Position numbers and translations under genes: made by a program | The notes under the pieces: model-generated | What the model was told of the DNA's origin: nothing | Database searches by the model: none | Seen by the model: the letters and a program-made list of their open reading frames with translations, nothing else | NCBI GenBank assembly: GCA_035575715.1 | Contig: DATLXN010000022.1 | Span: 124,001-188,000 of the forward strand | Reading direction: 5' to 3' | Length of the DNA stretch: 64,000 nt | Source of the DNA: JACCSI01 sp035575715 | Lineage (GTDB): Bacteria; Acidobacteriota; Vicinamibacteria; Vicinamibacterales; UBA2999 | In this document: positions 9,255 through 18,157 of the stretch, one piece after another | Numbering within the stretch: position 1 is the stretch's first letter | Layout of the letters: the number at the start of each line of letters is the position of its first letter

Positions 9255-10931
9255 TTACTGCTGCGTAGACGGCGTCGGACGAACCGTCGGGTAGTTGATG
9301 CCCAACTGCTCGAGATAGGTCTTGTACTTGGTCGCGTCGTAGTAGTACTTGCGCATCTCCGGCCGGTAGCGGTCCATGATCGCCTTGTTGAGATGAATCG
9401 CCGGCTGATCCTGGGCGCGCAGCAGCGGCGTGTACTTGCGCTCTTTCATCTGCACCTTGTCGAAGTATTCGCGCGCCTGGGCGACGACATCCGGACGGGT
9501 CAGGAGATCAATGACCGTCATCGCTTGCACGCGCGCGCCGGCGACCGTGCCCTTGTGCGCGATGGGCGTCGCCATCGCAATCGCATTCGCCCAGTTGTGG
9601 CCCGGACCCGCCTGGAAATTAGCCGGGAAACTCAACGACACCGTCGGCACGGTCCACGAGATGTCGCCGATATCATCAGACCCACCGCCGCGCTTGTCGT
9701 CGTCTGGTTGTGATTCCCGACCGCGCACCGCCGAGGCAATCGTCGTCGATAAACCGGTTTCGGGCACGCCGAGTTCTTTCTGGGTCGCCTTCGCCAGCTG
9801 CACGTCCGCGTCTGTCCATTTCGGCAGTCCCACCGACGCAATGTTGTCGTGCATCACTTCGGCGAGCGTGCGATTCATGTGCGAGGGCCACGCCGATCCG
9901 AGGACCTTCGACGACCACTTGGTGTTGGTCATCAAGCTCGCGCCTTCAGCGATCTTGTCGCCGGTTTCCCACATGTTCTTAATGCCTTCGAACGTCGTCT
10001 CGCGGAAGTAATACCAGACGCTGGCGTTGCGCGGAACAACGTTGGGCTGATCGCCGCCGTTGGTGATCACGTAATGCGAGCGCTGCTGCAGACGGAGATG
10101 TTCGCGCCGATAGTTCCAGCCGGCGTTCATCAACTCCACTGCATCGAGTGCGGAGCGCCCGCGCCACGGTGCGCCGGCGCTATGCGCCGTCTCGCCTTCA
10201 AAGGTGTATTCGACGGAGATCAATCCGTTGCCGCCGCCATCGCCCCACGAGGTACTGAGATTGGATCCGACGTGGTTGTAAAGCACGACGTCGACGTCTT
10301 TGAACACGCCGGCGCGGACGTAGTAGGCCTTGGTGCCGAGCTGCTCTTCGGCGACGCCCGGCCAGATGATGATCGTGCCAGGCAGCTTCTCGCGCTCCAT
10401 CACCTTCTTGACCGCGATTGCCGCGAGGATGTTGAGCGGGCTGCCCGAGTTGTGACCCTCACCGTGGCCCGGTGCGCCTTCGACAATCTGATCGCGATAC
10501 GCGACGCCCGGCTTCTGCGAGGCCTGCGGAATGCCGTCGACGTCGGAGCCCAGCGCGATCACCGGACGACCGGAGCCGTACTTCGCGACCCATGCGGTTG
10601 GAATCCCGGCAATCCCGGTTTCGATGGTGAAACCGTTCTGCTTGAGAATCGCGGTCAGGTAGCGCTGCGTCTCGAATTCCTGGAAGCCGAGCTCACCGAA
10701 ACTAAATACCGAGTCGACCATCTGCTGGCCAAGGTCGTACATCGACAGCACGTCGGTGCTGACCGCCTCTTTCAGTTTCATGACCCGCGCATCGGCCTTG
10801 GCGACCGGTGTCGCAAGTGGGGTCGGCGCCGGTTGGTCGGCCGTGTCACCGCGCTGTCCGGCGACCGGGCCGCTCGCGGCGACGGCGATCAAGAGAGCAA
10901 GGGCGGCCAATGAGCGTGAACGATTCGGCAT
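9255..10931 (-). CDS. Secreted M20 amidohydrolase/carboxypeptidase (AbgB-like)
   Basis: 558 residues after a signal peptide (MPNRSRSLAALALLIAVAASGPVAG). M20D-type features include LGSDVDGIPQASQKPG, GHGEGHNSGSPLN and FEGETAHSAGAPWRGRSALDA, matching p-aminobenzoyl-glutamate hydrolase-like and IAA-amino-acid hydrolase-like proteins with a dimerisation domain. The frame is open further upstream, but the ATG at 10931 has GGAG at a 6-7-nt spacing and a signal peptide directly after it. Divergent from the membrane dipeptidase gene, with 53 bp between starts. Confidence 0.88.
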   Translation of the reverse strand: MPNRSRSLAALALLIAVAASGPVAGQRGDTADQPAPTPLATPVAKADARVMKLKEAVSTDVLSMYDLGQQMVDSVFSFGELGFQEFETQRYLTAILKQNGFTIETGIAGIPTAWVAKYGSGRPVIALGSDVDGIPQASQKPGVAYRDQIVEGAPGHGEGHNSGSPLNILAAIAVKKVMEREKLPGTIIIWPGVAEEQLGTKAYYVRAGVFKDVDVVLYNHVGSNLSTSWGDGGGNGLISVEYTFEGETAHSAGAPWRGRSALDAVELMNAGWNYRREHLRLQQRSHYVITNGGDQPNVVPRNASVWYYFRETTFEGIKNMWETGDKIAEGASLMTNTKWSSKVLGSAWPSHMNRTLAEVMHDNIASVGLPKWTDADVQLAKATQKELGVPETGLSTTIASAVRGRESQPDDDKRGGGSDDIGDISWTVPTVSLSFPANFQAGPGHNWANAIAMATPIAHKGTVAGARVQAMTVIDLLTRPDVVAQAREYFDKVQMKERKYTPLLRAQDQPAIHLNKAIMDRYRPEMRKYYYDATKYKTYLEQLGINYPTVRPTPSTQQ

Positions 10932-10984
10932 TTTTTTCTCCGTGGGCGTGTGCAGCGGGTCGCGGGGATTATATGCTCCTTCCC

Positions 10985-12241
10985 ATGACCAATCGCTTCG
11001 CACTCGGTGCCCTGTTTGCGTTCGCGGCGCTAGCCGTTCCTGTCGCCCAGGGGGATCCGATGGCTCGCGCCCGCGCATTGCATAAGCAAGGGCCGCTCAT
11101 CGATGGCCATAACGACTACCCGTGGGCGTTGCGTGGGGCAGATCCGGGCCGCGATTTCGCCAAGGCCGATATCACCGCGAGCTGGCCCGCGCTGATGACC
11201 GATATTCCGCGGCTGCGACAAGGCGGCGTCGGCGGACAGTTCTGGTCGGTCTATGTGCCCTCGTCCATGCAGGGCAAGGAGGCCGTGCGGGCCACGCTCG
11301 AGCAAATCGATATCGTCCACCGTATGATGCAGCGCTGGCCAGGCACGTTTGGTGTGGCCAGAACCGCGGCCGAAGCCGAGCGCGTCTTCAAGGGCGGCCG
11401 GATCGCCTCAATGATCGGTATGGAGGGCGGCCATTCGATCGATAGCTCCCTGGCCACGCTGCGGATGCTGCACGCGCTCGGCGCCGGCTACATGACGCTG
11501 ACGCATAGCTTGAATGTGCCGTGGGCCGATTCGGCAACCGATAAGCCGGTGCTCGGCGGGCTGTCCACATTCGGCGAGGAAGTCGTCCGCGAAATGAACT
11601 GGCTGGGCATGCTCGTCGACCTGAGCCACGTCTCGCCGGAGACGATGGAGGACGCGATTCGAGTGAGTGAAGCGCCGGTGATCTTCTCGCACTCGTCGGC
11701 GAAAGCGGTCGCCAACGTGCCGCGTAATGTTCCGGACCACGTGCTGCAGATGATCCCGAAGAACGGCGGAATCGTCATGATCACCTTCGTTCCTGGCTTC
11801 ATTTCGCAAGCGGTCGTCGACCATGGCGGCAAGGCGGCAGCCGAACTGCAGGCGCAGCGGGCGCAGTTCCCGAACAACGAGGCCTACGTCAACACGGCCA
11901 TGGAACGATGGCGTGCGGCCAATCCCGAGCCGCGCGCGACGCTGTCGCAGGTCGCCGATCACATCGACCACGTGCGCAAAGTCGCCGGCGTCGATCACAT
12001 CGGCCTGGGCGGCGACTTCGACGGTATCTCGACGGTGGTGCAGGGATTAGAGGACGTCTCGAAATATCCCGACCTGACCGCGGAACTGTTACGCCGCGGC
12101 TATAGCGATCAGGACATCAAGAAGATTCTCGGGCAGAACATCCTGCGCGTCATGCGCGGCGCGGAGCAGGTGTCAGCCGCTCTTCGCAAGAAACGCGGAC
12201 CATCAAGCGCGACCATCGAGCGGTTGGACAACGTCAAGTAA
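10985..12241 (+). CDS. Membrane dipeptidase (peptidase M19)
   Basis: 418 residues with a signal peptide (MTNRFALGALFAFAALAVPVAQG). M19 metal-site motifs are present: DGHNDYPW (H-x-D), GMEGGHSID (bridging Glu), and the later HSSAKAV and GLGGDFDGI segments. M19 enzymes hydrolyse dipeptides, including those with a C-terminal D-residue, here outside the cytoplasm. An upstream in-frame ATG at 10973 has GGGGA nearby, but TATGCT (10972-10977) lies 7 nt before 10985, the spacing seen at leaderless genes in this window, so 10985 is chosen. Confidence 0.88.
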   Translation: MTNRFALGALFAFAALAVPVAQGDPMARARALHKQGPLIDGHNDYPWALRGADPGRDFAKADITASWPALMTDIPRLRQGGVGGQFWSVYVPSSMQGKEAVRATLEQIDIVHRMMQRWPGTFGVARTAAEAERVFKGGRIASMIGMEGGHSIDSSLATLRMLHALGAGYMTLTHSLNVPWADSATDKPVLGGLSTFGEEVVREMNWLGMLVDLSHVSPETMEDAIRVSEAPVIFSHSSAKAVANVPRNVPDHVLQMIPKNGGIVMITFVPGFISQAVVDHGGKAAAELQAQRAQFPNNEAYVNTAMERWRAANPEPRATLSQVADHIDHVRKVAGVDHIGLGGDFDGISTVVQGLEDVSKYPDLTAELLRRGYSDQDIKKILGQNILRVMRGAEQVSAALRKKRGPSSATIERLDNVK

Positions 12242-12370
12242 ACGCGTTGCGCGGAAGCGCAGAAGCGCAGAATCACAGAATGACCGGGGGGCGCAAACGC
12301 GTGGGCCTTATCAAAGCGATACGGGGAGAAGGCAAGTCCGACGCGCCGGAATGCGGAAGAACTGTGAAAG

Positions 12371-12790
12371 TCACCAGACGATCGGCCGCCACGGGCGGCC
12401 AATTTCCAGACAGACCCGCGGAATCAGCAGCCCGGTCTGACGTCGATAGGTGCGATACGCCTCCGCAAACACCCCATGATCGCCACGCCGCTCAGCCCGC
12501 AGCGCCCGCGCGATACACAGCGCTACCACCCACATCGACAAAATGACCACCGACGCTGCGCCGCTCGCCACCGCCAGCGCCCCCGTCAGGAGGATGACGG
12601 CCGTCAACCCGGGATAGCGGATGTAGCGATAGGGTCCATGCACGATCAACAGCTGCGGCGCTCTTGGCGAGTAGACCACGGCGTCGGATCGCTGACGCCG
12701 GGTCACCAGCGTCCATGCCAAAAGACCCAGGCCCGTGACGCCAATGGCGCCGGCAATCAGGTAGCGGCCAAGGGTGAAGTCGAGCATCAT
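12371..12790 (-). CDS. Isoprenylcysteine carboxyl methyltransferase-like membrane protein
   Basis: About 139 residues with three to four membrane segments (GRYLIAGAIGVTGLGLLAW and GLTAVILLTGALAVASGAA are clear) and the methyltransferase signature HGPYRYIRYPG followed by a C-terminal RAERRGDHGVFAEAYRTYRRQ region. Bacterial members of this ICMT/PEMT-like family methylate unknown, probably lipid or isoprenoid, substrates. The frame extends to a GTG at 12835, but the first hydrophobic segment follows the ATG pair at 12790, where TCTAAT lies 7 nt upstream. Convergent with the M19 gene. Confidence 0.75.
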   Translation of the reverse strand: MMLDFTLGRYLIAGAIGVTGLGLLAWTLVTRRQRSDAVVYSPRAPQLLIVHGPYRYIRYPGLTAVILLTGALAVASGAASVVILSMWVVALCIARALRAERRGDHGVFAEAYRTYRRQTGLLIPRVCLEIGRPWRPIVW

Positions 12791-12835
12791 CTGCTCGATT
12801 AGACGGACCCAGCGAGGATTTTCAGGGCTACCCAC

Positions 12836-13285
12836 TCAGCATCCTCACGGAGCCTGCCGCCGGCCATAGAGCGTCCAGTTGTCCGTCGTGACCGAGCTCC
12901 CCCCGGAGCGCGCGGCGCACGCAAAGGACCGAAACCCTCCCGTGAGGCGGGCCTCGACCGTACGTTCTTGTCCGACGGCAAGGTCCGCGAGCCTCGAGCC
13001 GGCACCTGTCAGCCCGCGAGACGTCCGCCACATCGCTGTGACACAGACCGCGAAACAGAGCCGCTGCCATCCCGTAACTTTTAGACGGACCATCACGGCT
13101 TTCTCCGGGGCGGCGGTGGTGAGCATCTAGACCATTTCCCGTGCTCTAGCGTTCATTGAGTCCCTGCAAGTCATTTCGATGACGTTGAGATAGCGTCGTT
13201 TGTTCGACCATGTTCGGTTTCCTGCGACTCAGCGTTTGTGTATTCAGAGGCCAGCACCGACATCCCCTGGCCCATGGAGACGCTT
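12836..13285. other. 450-bp interval without a secure gene
   Basis: Between the methyltransferase-like gene and the sigma factor. It contains one weak minus-strand reading frame (listed separately) and presumably the sigma factor promoter. No RNA gene or recognisable mobile element is seen. Confidence 0.5.
12845..13126 (-). CDS. Doubtful small protein
   Basis: A 93-codon frame starting MLTTAAPEKAVMVRLKV, with a moderately hydrophobic stretch (WQRLCFAVCVTAMW) followed by a Gly/Arg/Thr-rich part containing ARLTGGFRSFACAARSGG. No family recognised. Overlapping frames on both strands are also open, so this may be noncoding. It would be divergent from the sigma factor gene. Confidence 0.25.
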   Translation of the reverse strand: MLTTAAPEKAVMVRLKVTGWQRLCFAVCVTAMWRTSRGLTGAGSRLADLAVGQERTVEARLTGGFRSFACAARSGGSSVTTDNWTLYGRRQAP

Positions 13286-14176
13286 ATGTCGACCCCCACG
13301 GTCCACTCGAACCCCCTGCCCCTCGACCCGCGCGAGGTGTTGACCAGCAATATCGACGTGATCCGTCGGATTGTGCGAGCCGTCGCATATCGGCAACGGA
13401 TGACCGTGAGCGCCGCTGAAGAACTCGAGTCCTCGGTTTGGGTGCGCCTCATCGAGCACGATTACCGCGCCGTTCGTCAGTACAAAGGACAGGCGGCATT
13501 TGGAACTTTCCTGACCGTCATCGTCACCCGGCTGGCGTTGGACGTGCAGTCGGCTGAATGGGGCCGCTGGCGGCCGTCGAGCCGGGCGCGGCGATTGGGC
13601 GCGACCGCGGCGCTCTTTGAAACGCTGGTTTTCCGCGACGGGTATTCGCGCGAAGAAGCCGCGGCCCACATGGCCGCCACGGGACTCGAGGCACCGACCC
13701 AAGCCGTTCGGGAGCTGGCCTCCAAGTCCCGGTCGATGCCGCGACGCTACATTCCGGTCGATCTCCTCGTCAACACGCTTGCCGGCGGCGACGACCCATC
13801 GGCACCTCTTGCGTCGAGTGAATGCCGGCGCAAAGCACACACTGTCGGCCGCGCCTTGCGCGCAGCGCTGCAATCGCTGTCCCCGGAAGATCGGTTGCTG
13901 TTGCGCATGCGCCATGAACAAGGCCTGAAGATCACGACCATCGCGCGCGTCGTCGGCGAGGATCAGAAATCGCTGTACCGAAGACTCGCCCTCCTCCATC
14001 GCCGTCTTCGACGACGCATCGTCGCCGCTGGCATATCGAGTGGCGATGCGCTCGAAGTGATCGGGCAATGCGACGTCCGGTGGCCAGGGCGTAATCTCAC
14101 CGACCCAGACGGTGGCAGCGTGAGTTCAGGGATCAGGCCCCAGGCCCCAGGGATCAGGGATGAGGGATCGCGCTAA
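13286..14176 (+). CDS. Sigma-70 family RNA polymerase sigma factor (atypical)
   Basis: 296 residues. Region 2 is recognisable around VWVRLIEHDYRAVRQYKG-AAFGTFL and region 4 around LQSLSPEDRLLLRMRHEQGLKITTIARVVGEDQKSLYRRL, a helix-turn-helix. A long linker separates the two, unlike compact ECF sigma factors, so it belongs to a divergent group. The ATG at 13286 is preceded by GGAG at 6 nt; upstream in-frame ATGs lack this. The C-terminal tail (about the last 16 residues) is encoded by the ATCAGG-type intergenic repeat at 14126-14169. Its 3' end overlaps the SagB gene end by 4 nt, tail to tail. Confidence 0.8.
   Translation: MSTPTVHSNPLPLDPREVLTSNIDVIRRIVRAVAYRQRMTVSAAEELESSVWVRLIEHDYRAVRQYKGQAAFGTFLTVIVTRLALDVQSAEWGRWRPSSRARRLGATAALFETLVFRDGYSREEAAAHMAATGLEAPTQAVRELASKSRSMPRRYIPVDLLVNTLAGGDDPSAPLASSECRRKAHTVGRALRAALQSLSPEDRLLLRMRHEQGLKITTIARVVGEDQKSLYRRLALLHRRLRRRIVAAGISSGDALEVIGQCDVRWPGRNLTDPDGGSVSSGIRPQAPGIRDEGSR
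14126..14169 (+). repeat. GGGATCAGG-type short tandem repeat in the sigma factor 3' end
   Basis: Imperfect repeats of CAGGGATCAGG and GGCCCCAGG units covering the last codons of the sigma factor. Related units in either orientation occur at 24401-24429, 32171-32190 and 39679-39711. Confidence 0.6.
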
Positions 14177-15240
14177 GGCCGACTGGGGCGCGCGCGGCCC
14201 GGATACGCAATCGTGCCGGCCGGGCGCCTGCCGACGCCGACGACGTACATCGACGCTTCGGTGGTGCCGTCGATCCCGAGCAGCTCGTCGAGTGGCGAGT
14301 CGCGAAACGCCATCGTGCAAAACGGCGCGAGCTGGAGCGCTGTCGCGACCACGCAAAAGGTTTGGCCAAGATGACCGGCTTCGGCGAGTACCGCCCGGTA
14401 GACGCGGCTGTGCTCGTATTTCCAGGTCGAGCGCGCAAAGACGGCAGACATGACAATTACCACCGCCGCATCGCCAAAGTAATGCTGGTTCGCGAGGAGT
14501 TCGATCAGGCGTCGCCGGGTGATGCGTTGATTGAGATCGACGAGGGCGTGGTCGGCGGCGGCATAGTGATAGACGCCTCTCCGCAGTCCGGCGACATTGA
14601 GCGCGATAACCGAGGCCTCAATCGGGTGACGCGCACCTCCCGAGGGCGAGGTTTTGAGAACGATCGGGCCGCTTGCGCCGCGCCCCCACAGCTGCACGCC
14701 AAACGTGAGATGCAGCAGCGTCGCCAAGTCGGATGCGGCGAGCGGGTCCTTCGAAAACTGGCGCCACGTGCGCCGCGCGCGTAACGGCTCGGTCAGCCCC
14801 GGTAGCGATTGCGGGGCGGTGAGCGGCGTCTGCACACCCGCGACGTGTTTGACTGGTGCAGGCGGGGCGACACGCGCGGCCTTGCGCCGCAGGCGGCCGA
14901 ATTGCTCCAGCGGATCGCTGGCGTATTGGGGATCGCGGGTGGCGAAGTGGAAAATCGCCGACTCGGTTTTCCAATCGCCGTCCCGGCGCACGGCAGGACG
15001 GTCGCTGCGCTCGACGAATCCGCCGAGCACGAGTGCGTCGAGGATTGCCCGGAGCGCGGACACGTCGCCCCAGTCTGACCAGCGGCCCGCCAGATCTTCA
15101 GCGGACCACTCGGTGCCAAGCAGACACAGCAACGCCGCCAGCCCCGGCGGCATCGCCGACCGGATGCCGGTGTGGGTGTCGAGAGCGATCAGAGTGTCAG
15201 CGACAGCGTAAAAAGCGATCGCCGGCGAGCGACGGTACAC
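14173..15240 (-). CDS. SagB-type nitroreductase-fold dehydrogenase (putative peptide maturation)
   Basis: 355 residues, GTG start. An N-terminal part of about 130 residues resembles a winged-helix/peptide-recognition region (LAALLCLLGTEWSAEDLAGRW). The nitroreductase-fold FMN domain follows from about residue 150, with LRARRTWRQFSKDPLA, TSPSGGARHPIEASVIA, VYHYAAADHALV and LAEAGHLGQTFCVVATALQL, all typical of SagB/McbC-type dehydrogenases that oxidise azolines to azoles. The gene follows a small basic protein by 28 nt and ends a four-gene operon with an ECF sigma factor and a kinase. No YcaO cyclodehydratase is in the window, so azole formation is not established. Confidence 0.85.
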   Translation of the reverse strand: MYRRSPAIAFYAVADTLIALDTHTGIRSAMPPGLAALLCLLGTEWSAEDLAGRWSDWGDVSALRAILDALVLGGFVERSDRPAVRRDGDWKTESAIFHFATRDPQYASDPLEQFGRLRRKAARVAPPAPVKHVAGVQTPLTAPQSLPGLTEPLRARRTWRQFSKDPLAASDLATLLHLTFGVQLWGRGASGPIVLKTSPSGGARHPIEASVIALNVAGLRRGVYHYAAADHALVDLNQRITRRRLIELLANQHYFGDAAVVIVMSAVFARSTWKYEHSRVYRAVLAEAGHLGQTFCVVATALQLAPFCTMAFRDSPLDELLGIDGTTEASMYVVGVGRRPAGTIAYPGRARPSRP

Positions 15241-15268
15241 CGGCGATGTCAGCCGCGTGGTAATCGGC

Positions 15269-15601
15269 CTACTCGAACCGGAACGGCGCCGCCATCATCG
15301 TGTCGAACGGACAATCGGCAACCATCGCCTGCTTGCCGGCGCGCGTGCGCGGGAAAGCAATTGCCTGGGCGGCCTCGCGTGCGGCCAATACGCGCCTGGC
15401 GCGATCGAGCGTCTTCTGATTACGATCCGCCTCGGCTTGGCGTCCCGATTTGGTCGCGGCGGCCAACGCCCGCTCGCCGTGGGCCACGGCCTTCTGCGCA
15501 ACTTTCACCTCGCGCACGATCGCTTGGGCGACCCCGCGCGCGTTAATCCGGATCACGCGATTGGTCTTGCTGGCACTGCGCTTTGCCTTCTTTTTGGCCA
15601 T
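15269..15601 (-). CDS. Small basic protein upstream of SagB-type dehydrogenase; candidate modified-peptide precursor
   Basis: 110 residues; the ATG at 15601 is preceded by AAAGGAA. The N-terminal 90 residues are Lys/Ala/Arg-rich and probably helical (MAKKKAKRSASK, AIVREVKVAQKAVAHGERA). The composition then changes sharply at the C-terminus to DCPFDTMMAAPFRFE, with the only Cys. A helical leader and a short distinct C-terminal core next to a SagB-type dehydrogenase suggests a ribosomally made, modified peptide. A histone H1-like basic protein is the main alternative. It lies 33 nt after the kinase gene and 28 nt before the dehydrogenase. Confidence 0.7.
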   Translation of the reverse strand: MAKKKAKRSASKTNRVIRINARGVAQAIVREVKVAQKAVAHGERALAAATKSGRQAEADRNQKTLDRARRVLAAREAAQAIAFPRTRAGKQAMVADCPFDTMMAAPFRFE

Positions 15602-15634
15602 AGGTTCCTTTGGGGGGTCAGGGATGGTTGCCGG

Positions 15635-18157
15635 TTAGCGAAGTTGTGCGTCCCGCATCAGGTGCTCGAATCGAGGGTCTGATCGATACCCGTCCAGACG
15701 GGGATCGACGCCCATCCACAACATATCGATTTCCCGCCGGTCGAGCGCCTGGCGCAGGATGGTAAAGCCTTCGTCGATGCGGCCGCGCGCTGCCGCGATG
15801 TGTGCCCCATGGTCGAGGCTGTAGGCTTCGCCGTGTTGCTCGCGGTCGCCGAGCTCCTTGAGGATCGCATCGACTTTAGCGTCCTGGCCGGCATGCGCGA
15901 GGACGCAGGCCAACTCCGGTAACCAGTTCATGTCGCGCGATCGTTTCAAGGCGAGCCTGATCTGTTCGGCGGCCAGCTCGTACTGGCCCATCGCCGCATG
16001 AATACGGCCAAGACCGAAATGGGCGGTCGGATGACCGGGCGCCACTTTCAGCGTGCGCTCCATCAGTTCGATCGCACGAGGGTAATCGCGCTTATAGTAA
16101 TGCAGCGTAGCCAACATGTTCAGCCGGCTCGCGGCCAGTGGGTCCAACCGCACCGCATCGGCGCCAATCTGCAGCGCCTCATCAAATCGGCCGCGTGCCG
16201 CCAGGAGCCAAGCCAGTCCATGTGACCCTGCGGCGTTGCTGGGGGCGGCGTCGATCGCGCTCCGGAAGCTGCGTTCCGCGGCGTCAAAATCCCAGTCGTA
16301 ATAAAACTGCGCGGTCGCTTGGGCGACAAACCCGGTCGGCTGCCCCGAATCGAGCTGCAGCGCCTTGGCGGCCAGGTCTTTCGCGCGTTGGACGCCTTGC
16401 GATCGCTCGGACACATTCGCGAACTGCACCAGGCGCAGTTCCGCCATCGACCATTCGGCCCAGGCCGGTGCGAACGCCGGCGCCAGTTCGGTCGATTCAC
16501 GGAAGTACTTGATGGCTTCTCGAGCGCCGCTTTCGGCCAACGTCGCCTGGGCGGCAAGCCCGCGCAAATACGCCTCCTGCGCTCGCGGATCAACCGGACC
16601 CTGGGTCAACGTGGATCGCTCATCGGGTGACAGATCGACTGACAGGTGACGCGCGACCAGTCGCGCAATCTCGCCTTGGGCGGCAAGCATCTCGGCGGCC
16701 GGCCGGGTGAGCTCCTGGGCCCACAGCACGCGGCCGTTCGGATCGGTGAGATGCATTTCAAGCTGCAATCGACCGTTGGCTTCGAGCAGCGACCCGGCGA
16801 GCAGCAGGTCGACGTCCAGCGCATCCGCGATTACCGCCGGTGCCGCCTCCCGATCGCGATAGCCGGCGACGGCGCCAAACGATGGCACGCTGAACGCCTT
16901 GATCCGCGCCATGTTCGAGATCAGCACTTCAGTCAGGCCATCGGCCAGATAGTTGCGTGCGGGGTCGCCAGTCAGATTGCGAATCGGGGTCACCGCAATC
17001 GCACGGACCGAACCTCCGAGCGGCGTGCGGCTGCGGGGCGCGATGCTCCAGATCAATGCGGCAGCAAGGGCGACGGTCGCGAGGGTCGCCGTCACCGCCA
17101 CACCGCGTCGCGATCGCCTCGCCGGCTTGTCGGCGGGCGCTCCCTGACTGCCTGGGGCGGCCAGCGATAATAGCGCCGCTTCGAGTTCGCCGGCGGAATG
17201 ATGCCGTTGCAGCGGGTCGGCGGCAATCGCGCGACTCACCTCGCGTAAGTAGCCGGTCGGCAGGTCCGGCCGGACATCACGGAGGTGCAATTGCCGGCCA
17301 CTGTCATGCGCCGTTTTGATCTCGGCCAGCGACTTGCCATCGACCGGGAACCGCCCGGTCACGAGATAAAACAGCAGGACCCCAAGACTGTAGAGATCAC
17401 TTTGCGGCGAGGCAGGCCGACGATTGAACACCTCCGGCGCCATGTAACGCGGCGTACCGGTCAAGCCACTGCTCGTGGTATCGCCGGTCCCCGGGACGGT
17501 GCGACCGGCACCGAGGTCCATCAGCACGAGGCGGCCACCTGGCTCACGGATCACGTTCTGCGCCTTGATGTCACAGTGCAACAACCCGACGCCATGAACC
17601 GCCGCGAGGGCACGCGACATTTCGAGGCCGACCAGCGTCGCTTCCTGCGCGCTCATCGGCCCTTGCTCTTTGACGATCTGCTCGAGGTTGCGACCGCGCA
17701 CCAGTTCCATCCAGATGCCGGCGACACCTTCGACCACATCGGCACCGTAGACGCAGACCACATGGTCGTGGCGAATTTTCGCGAGCATCCGGCCTTCGCG
17801 CATCACCGCTTCGGGATCACGCGCGCCGTGAAAGAGCTTCAGGGCGACCTGGCGATCAAGGCGGCCGTCCCATGCGCGATAGACGGTACCGTAGGAGCCG
17901 CGGCCCAGGACGTCGAGTAGTTCAAGGTGTCCCCACGACGTTCGATCGAGCGACGACCCTACGGTCGGCGTCGACTCTGCGGACGGCAGCAACTGATGCA
18001 GGCGGCGATGCTCGTCAGCAATGCGTGCGATCAACGCCAGTTCGTCAGCGATCTCCCGCTCACCATCGGTCGACAGCCGCGACGACATTGACCCCCAGTC
18101 GAGGATCGCCCCGTCTGCGACAAGACCGGCCGCCTCGGTAAGTGGATCAGGGTTCAC
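15635..18157 (-). CDS. Membrane Ser/Thr protein kinase with TolB-N-like and TPR sensor region
   Basis: 840 residues. Kinase domain about 75-335: glycine loop VLGRGSYGTVY, VALK lysine, catalytic loop HCDIKAQN (a non-RD variant with Cys for Arg) and DLG in place of DFG. One membrane segment at about 350-372 (AVTATLATVALAAALIW), then a TolB-N/FlgO-like region (ITPIRNLTGDPARNYLADG-like) and TPR repeats to the C-terminus. The design fits an inner-membrane kinase with a periplasmic sensor part. Its start overlaps the ECF sigma factor by 11 nt, a pairing common in Acidobacteriota. The sigma factor is its likely partner (inference). Confidence 0.88.
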   Translation of the reverse strand: MNPDPLTEAAGLVADGAILDWGSMSSRLSTDGEREIADELALIARIADEHRRLHQLLPSAESTPTVGSSLDRTSWGHLELLDVLGRGSYGTVYRAWDGRLDRQVALKLFHGARDPEAVMREGRMLAKIRHDHVVCVYGADVVEGVAGIWMELVRGRNLEQIVKEQGPMSAQEATLVGLEMSRALAAVHGVGLLHCDIKAQNVIREPGGRLVLMDLGAGRTVPGTGDTTSSGLTGTPRYMAPEVFNRRPASPQSDLYSLGVLLFYLVTGRFPVDGKSLAEIKTAHDSGRQLHLRDVRPDLPTGYLREVSRAIAADPLQRHHSAGELEAALLSLAAPGSQGAPADKPARRSRRGVAVTATLATVALAAALIWSIAPRSRTPLGGSVRAIAVTPIRNLTGDPARNYLADGLTEVLISNMARIKAFSVPSFGAVAGYRDREAAPAVIADALDVDLLLAGSLLEANGRLQLEMHLTDPNGRVLWAQELTRPAAEMLAAQGEIARLVARHLSVDLSPDERSTLTQGPVDPRAQEAYLRGLAAQATLAESGAREAIKYFRESTELAPAFAPAWAEWSMAELRLVQFANVSERSQGVQRAKDLAAKALQLDSGQPTGFVAQATAQFYYDWDFDAAERSFRSAIDAAPSNAAGSHGLAWLLAARGRFDEALQIGADAVRLDPLAASRLNMLATLHYYKRDYPRAIELMERTLKVAPGHPTAHFGLGRIHAAMGQYELAAEQIRLALKRSRDMNWLPELACVLAHAGQDAKVDAILKELGDREQHGEAYSLDHGAHIAAARGRIDEGFTILRQALDRREIDMLWMGVDPRLDGYRSDPRFEHLMRDAQLR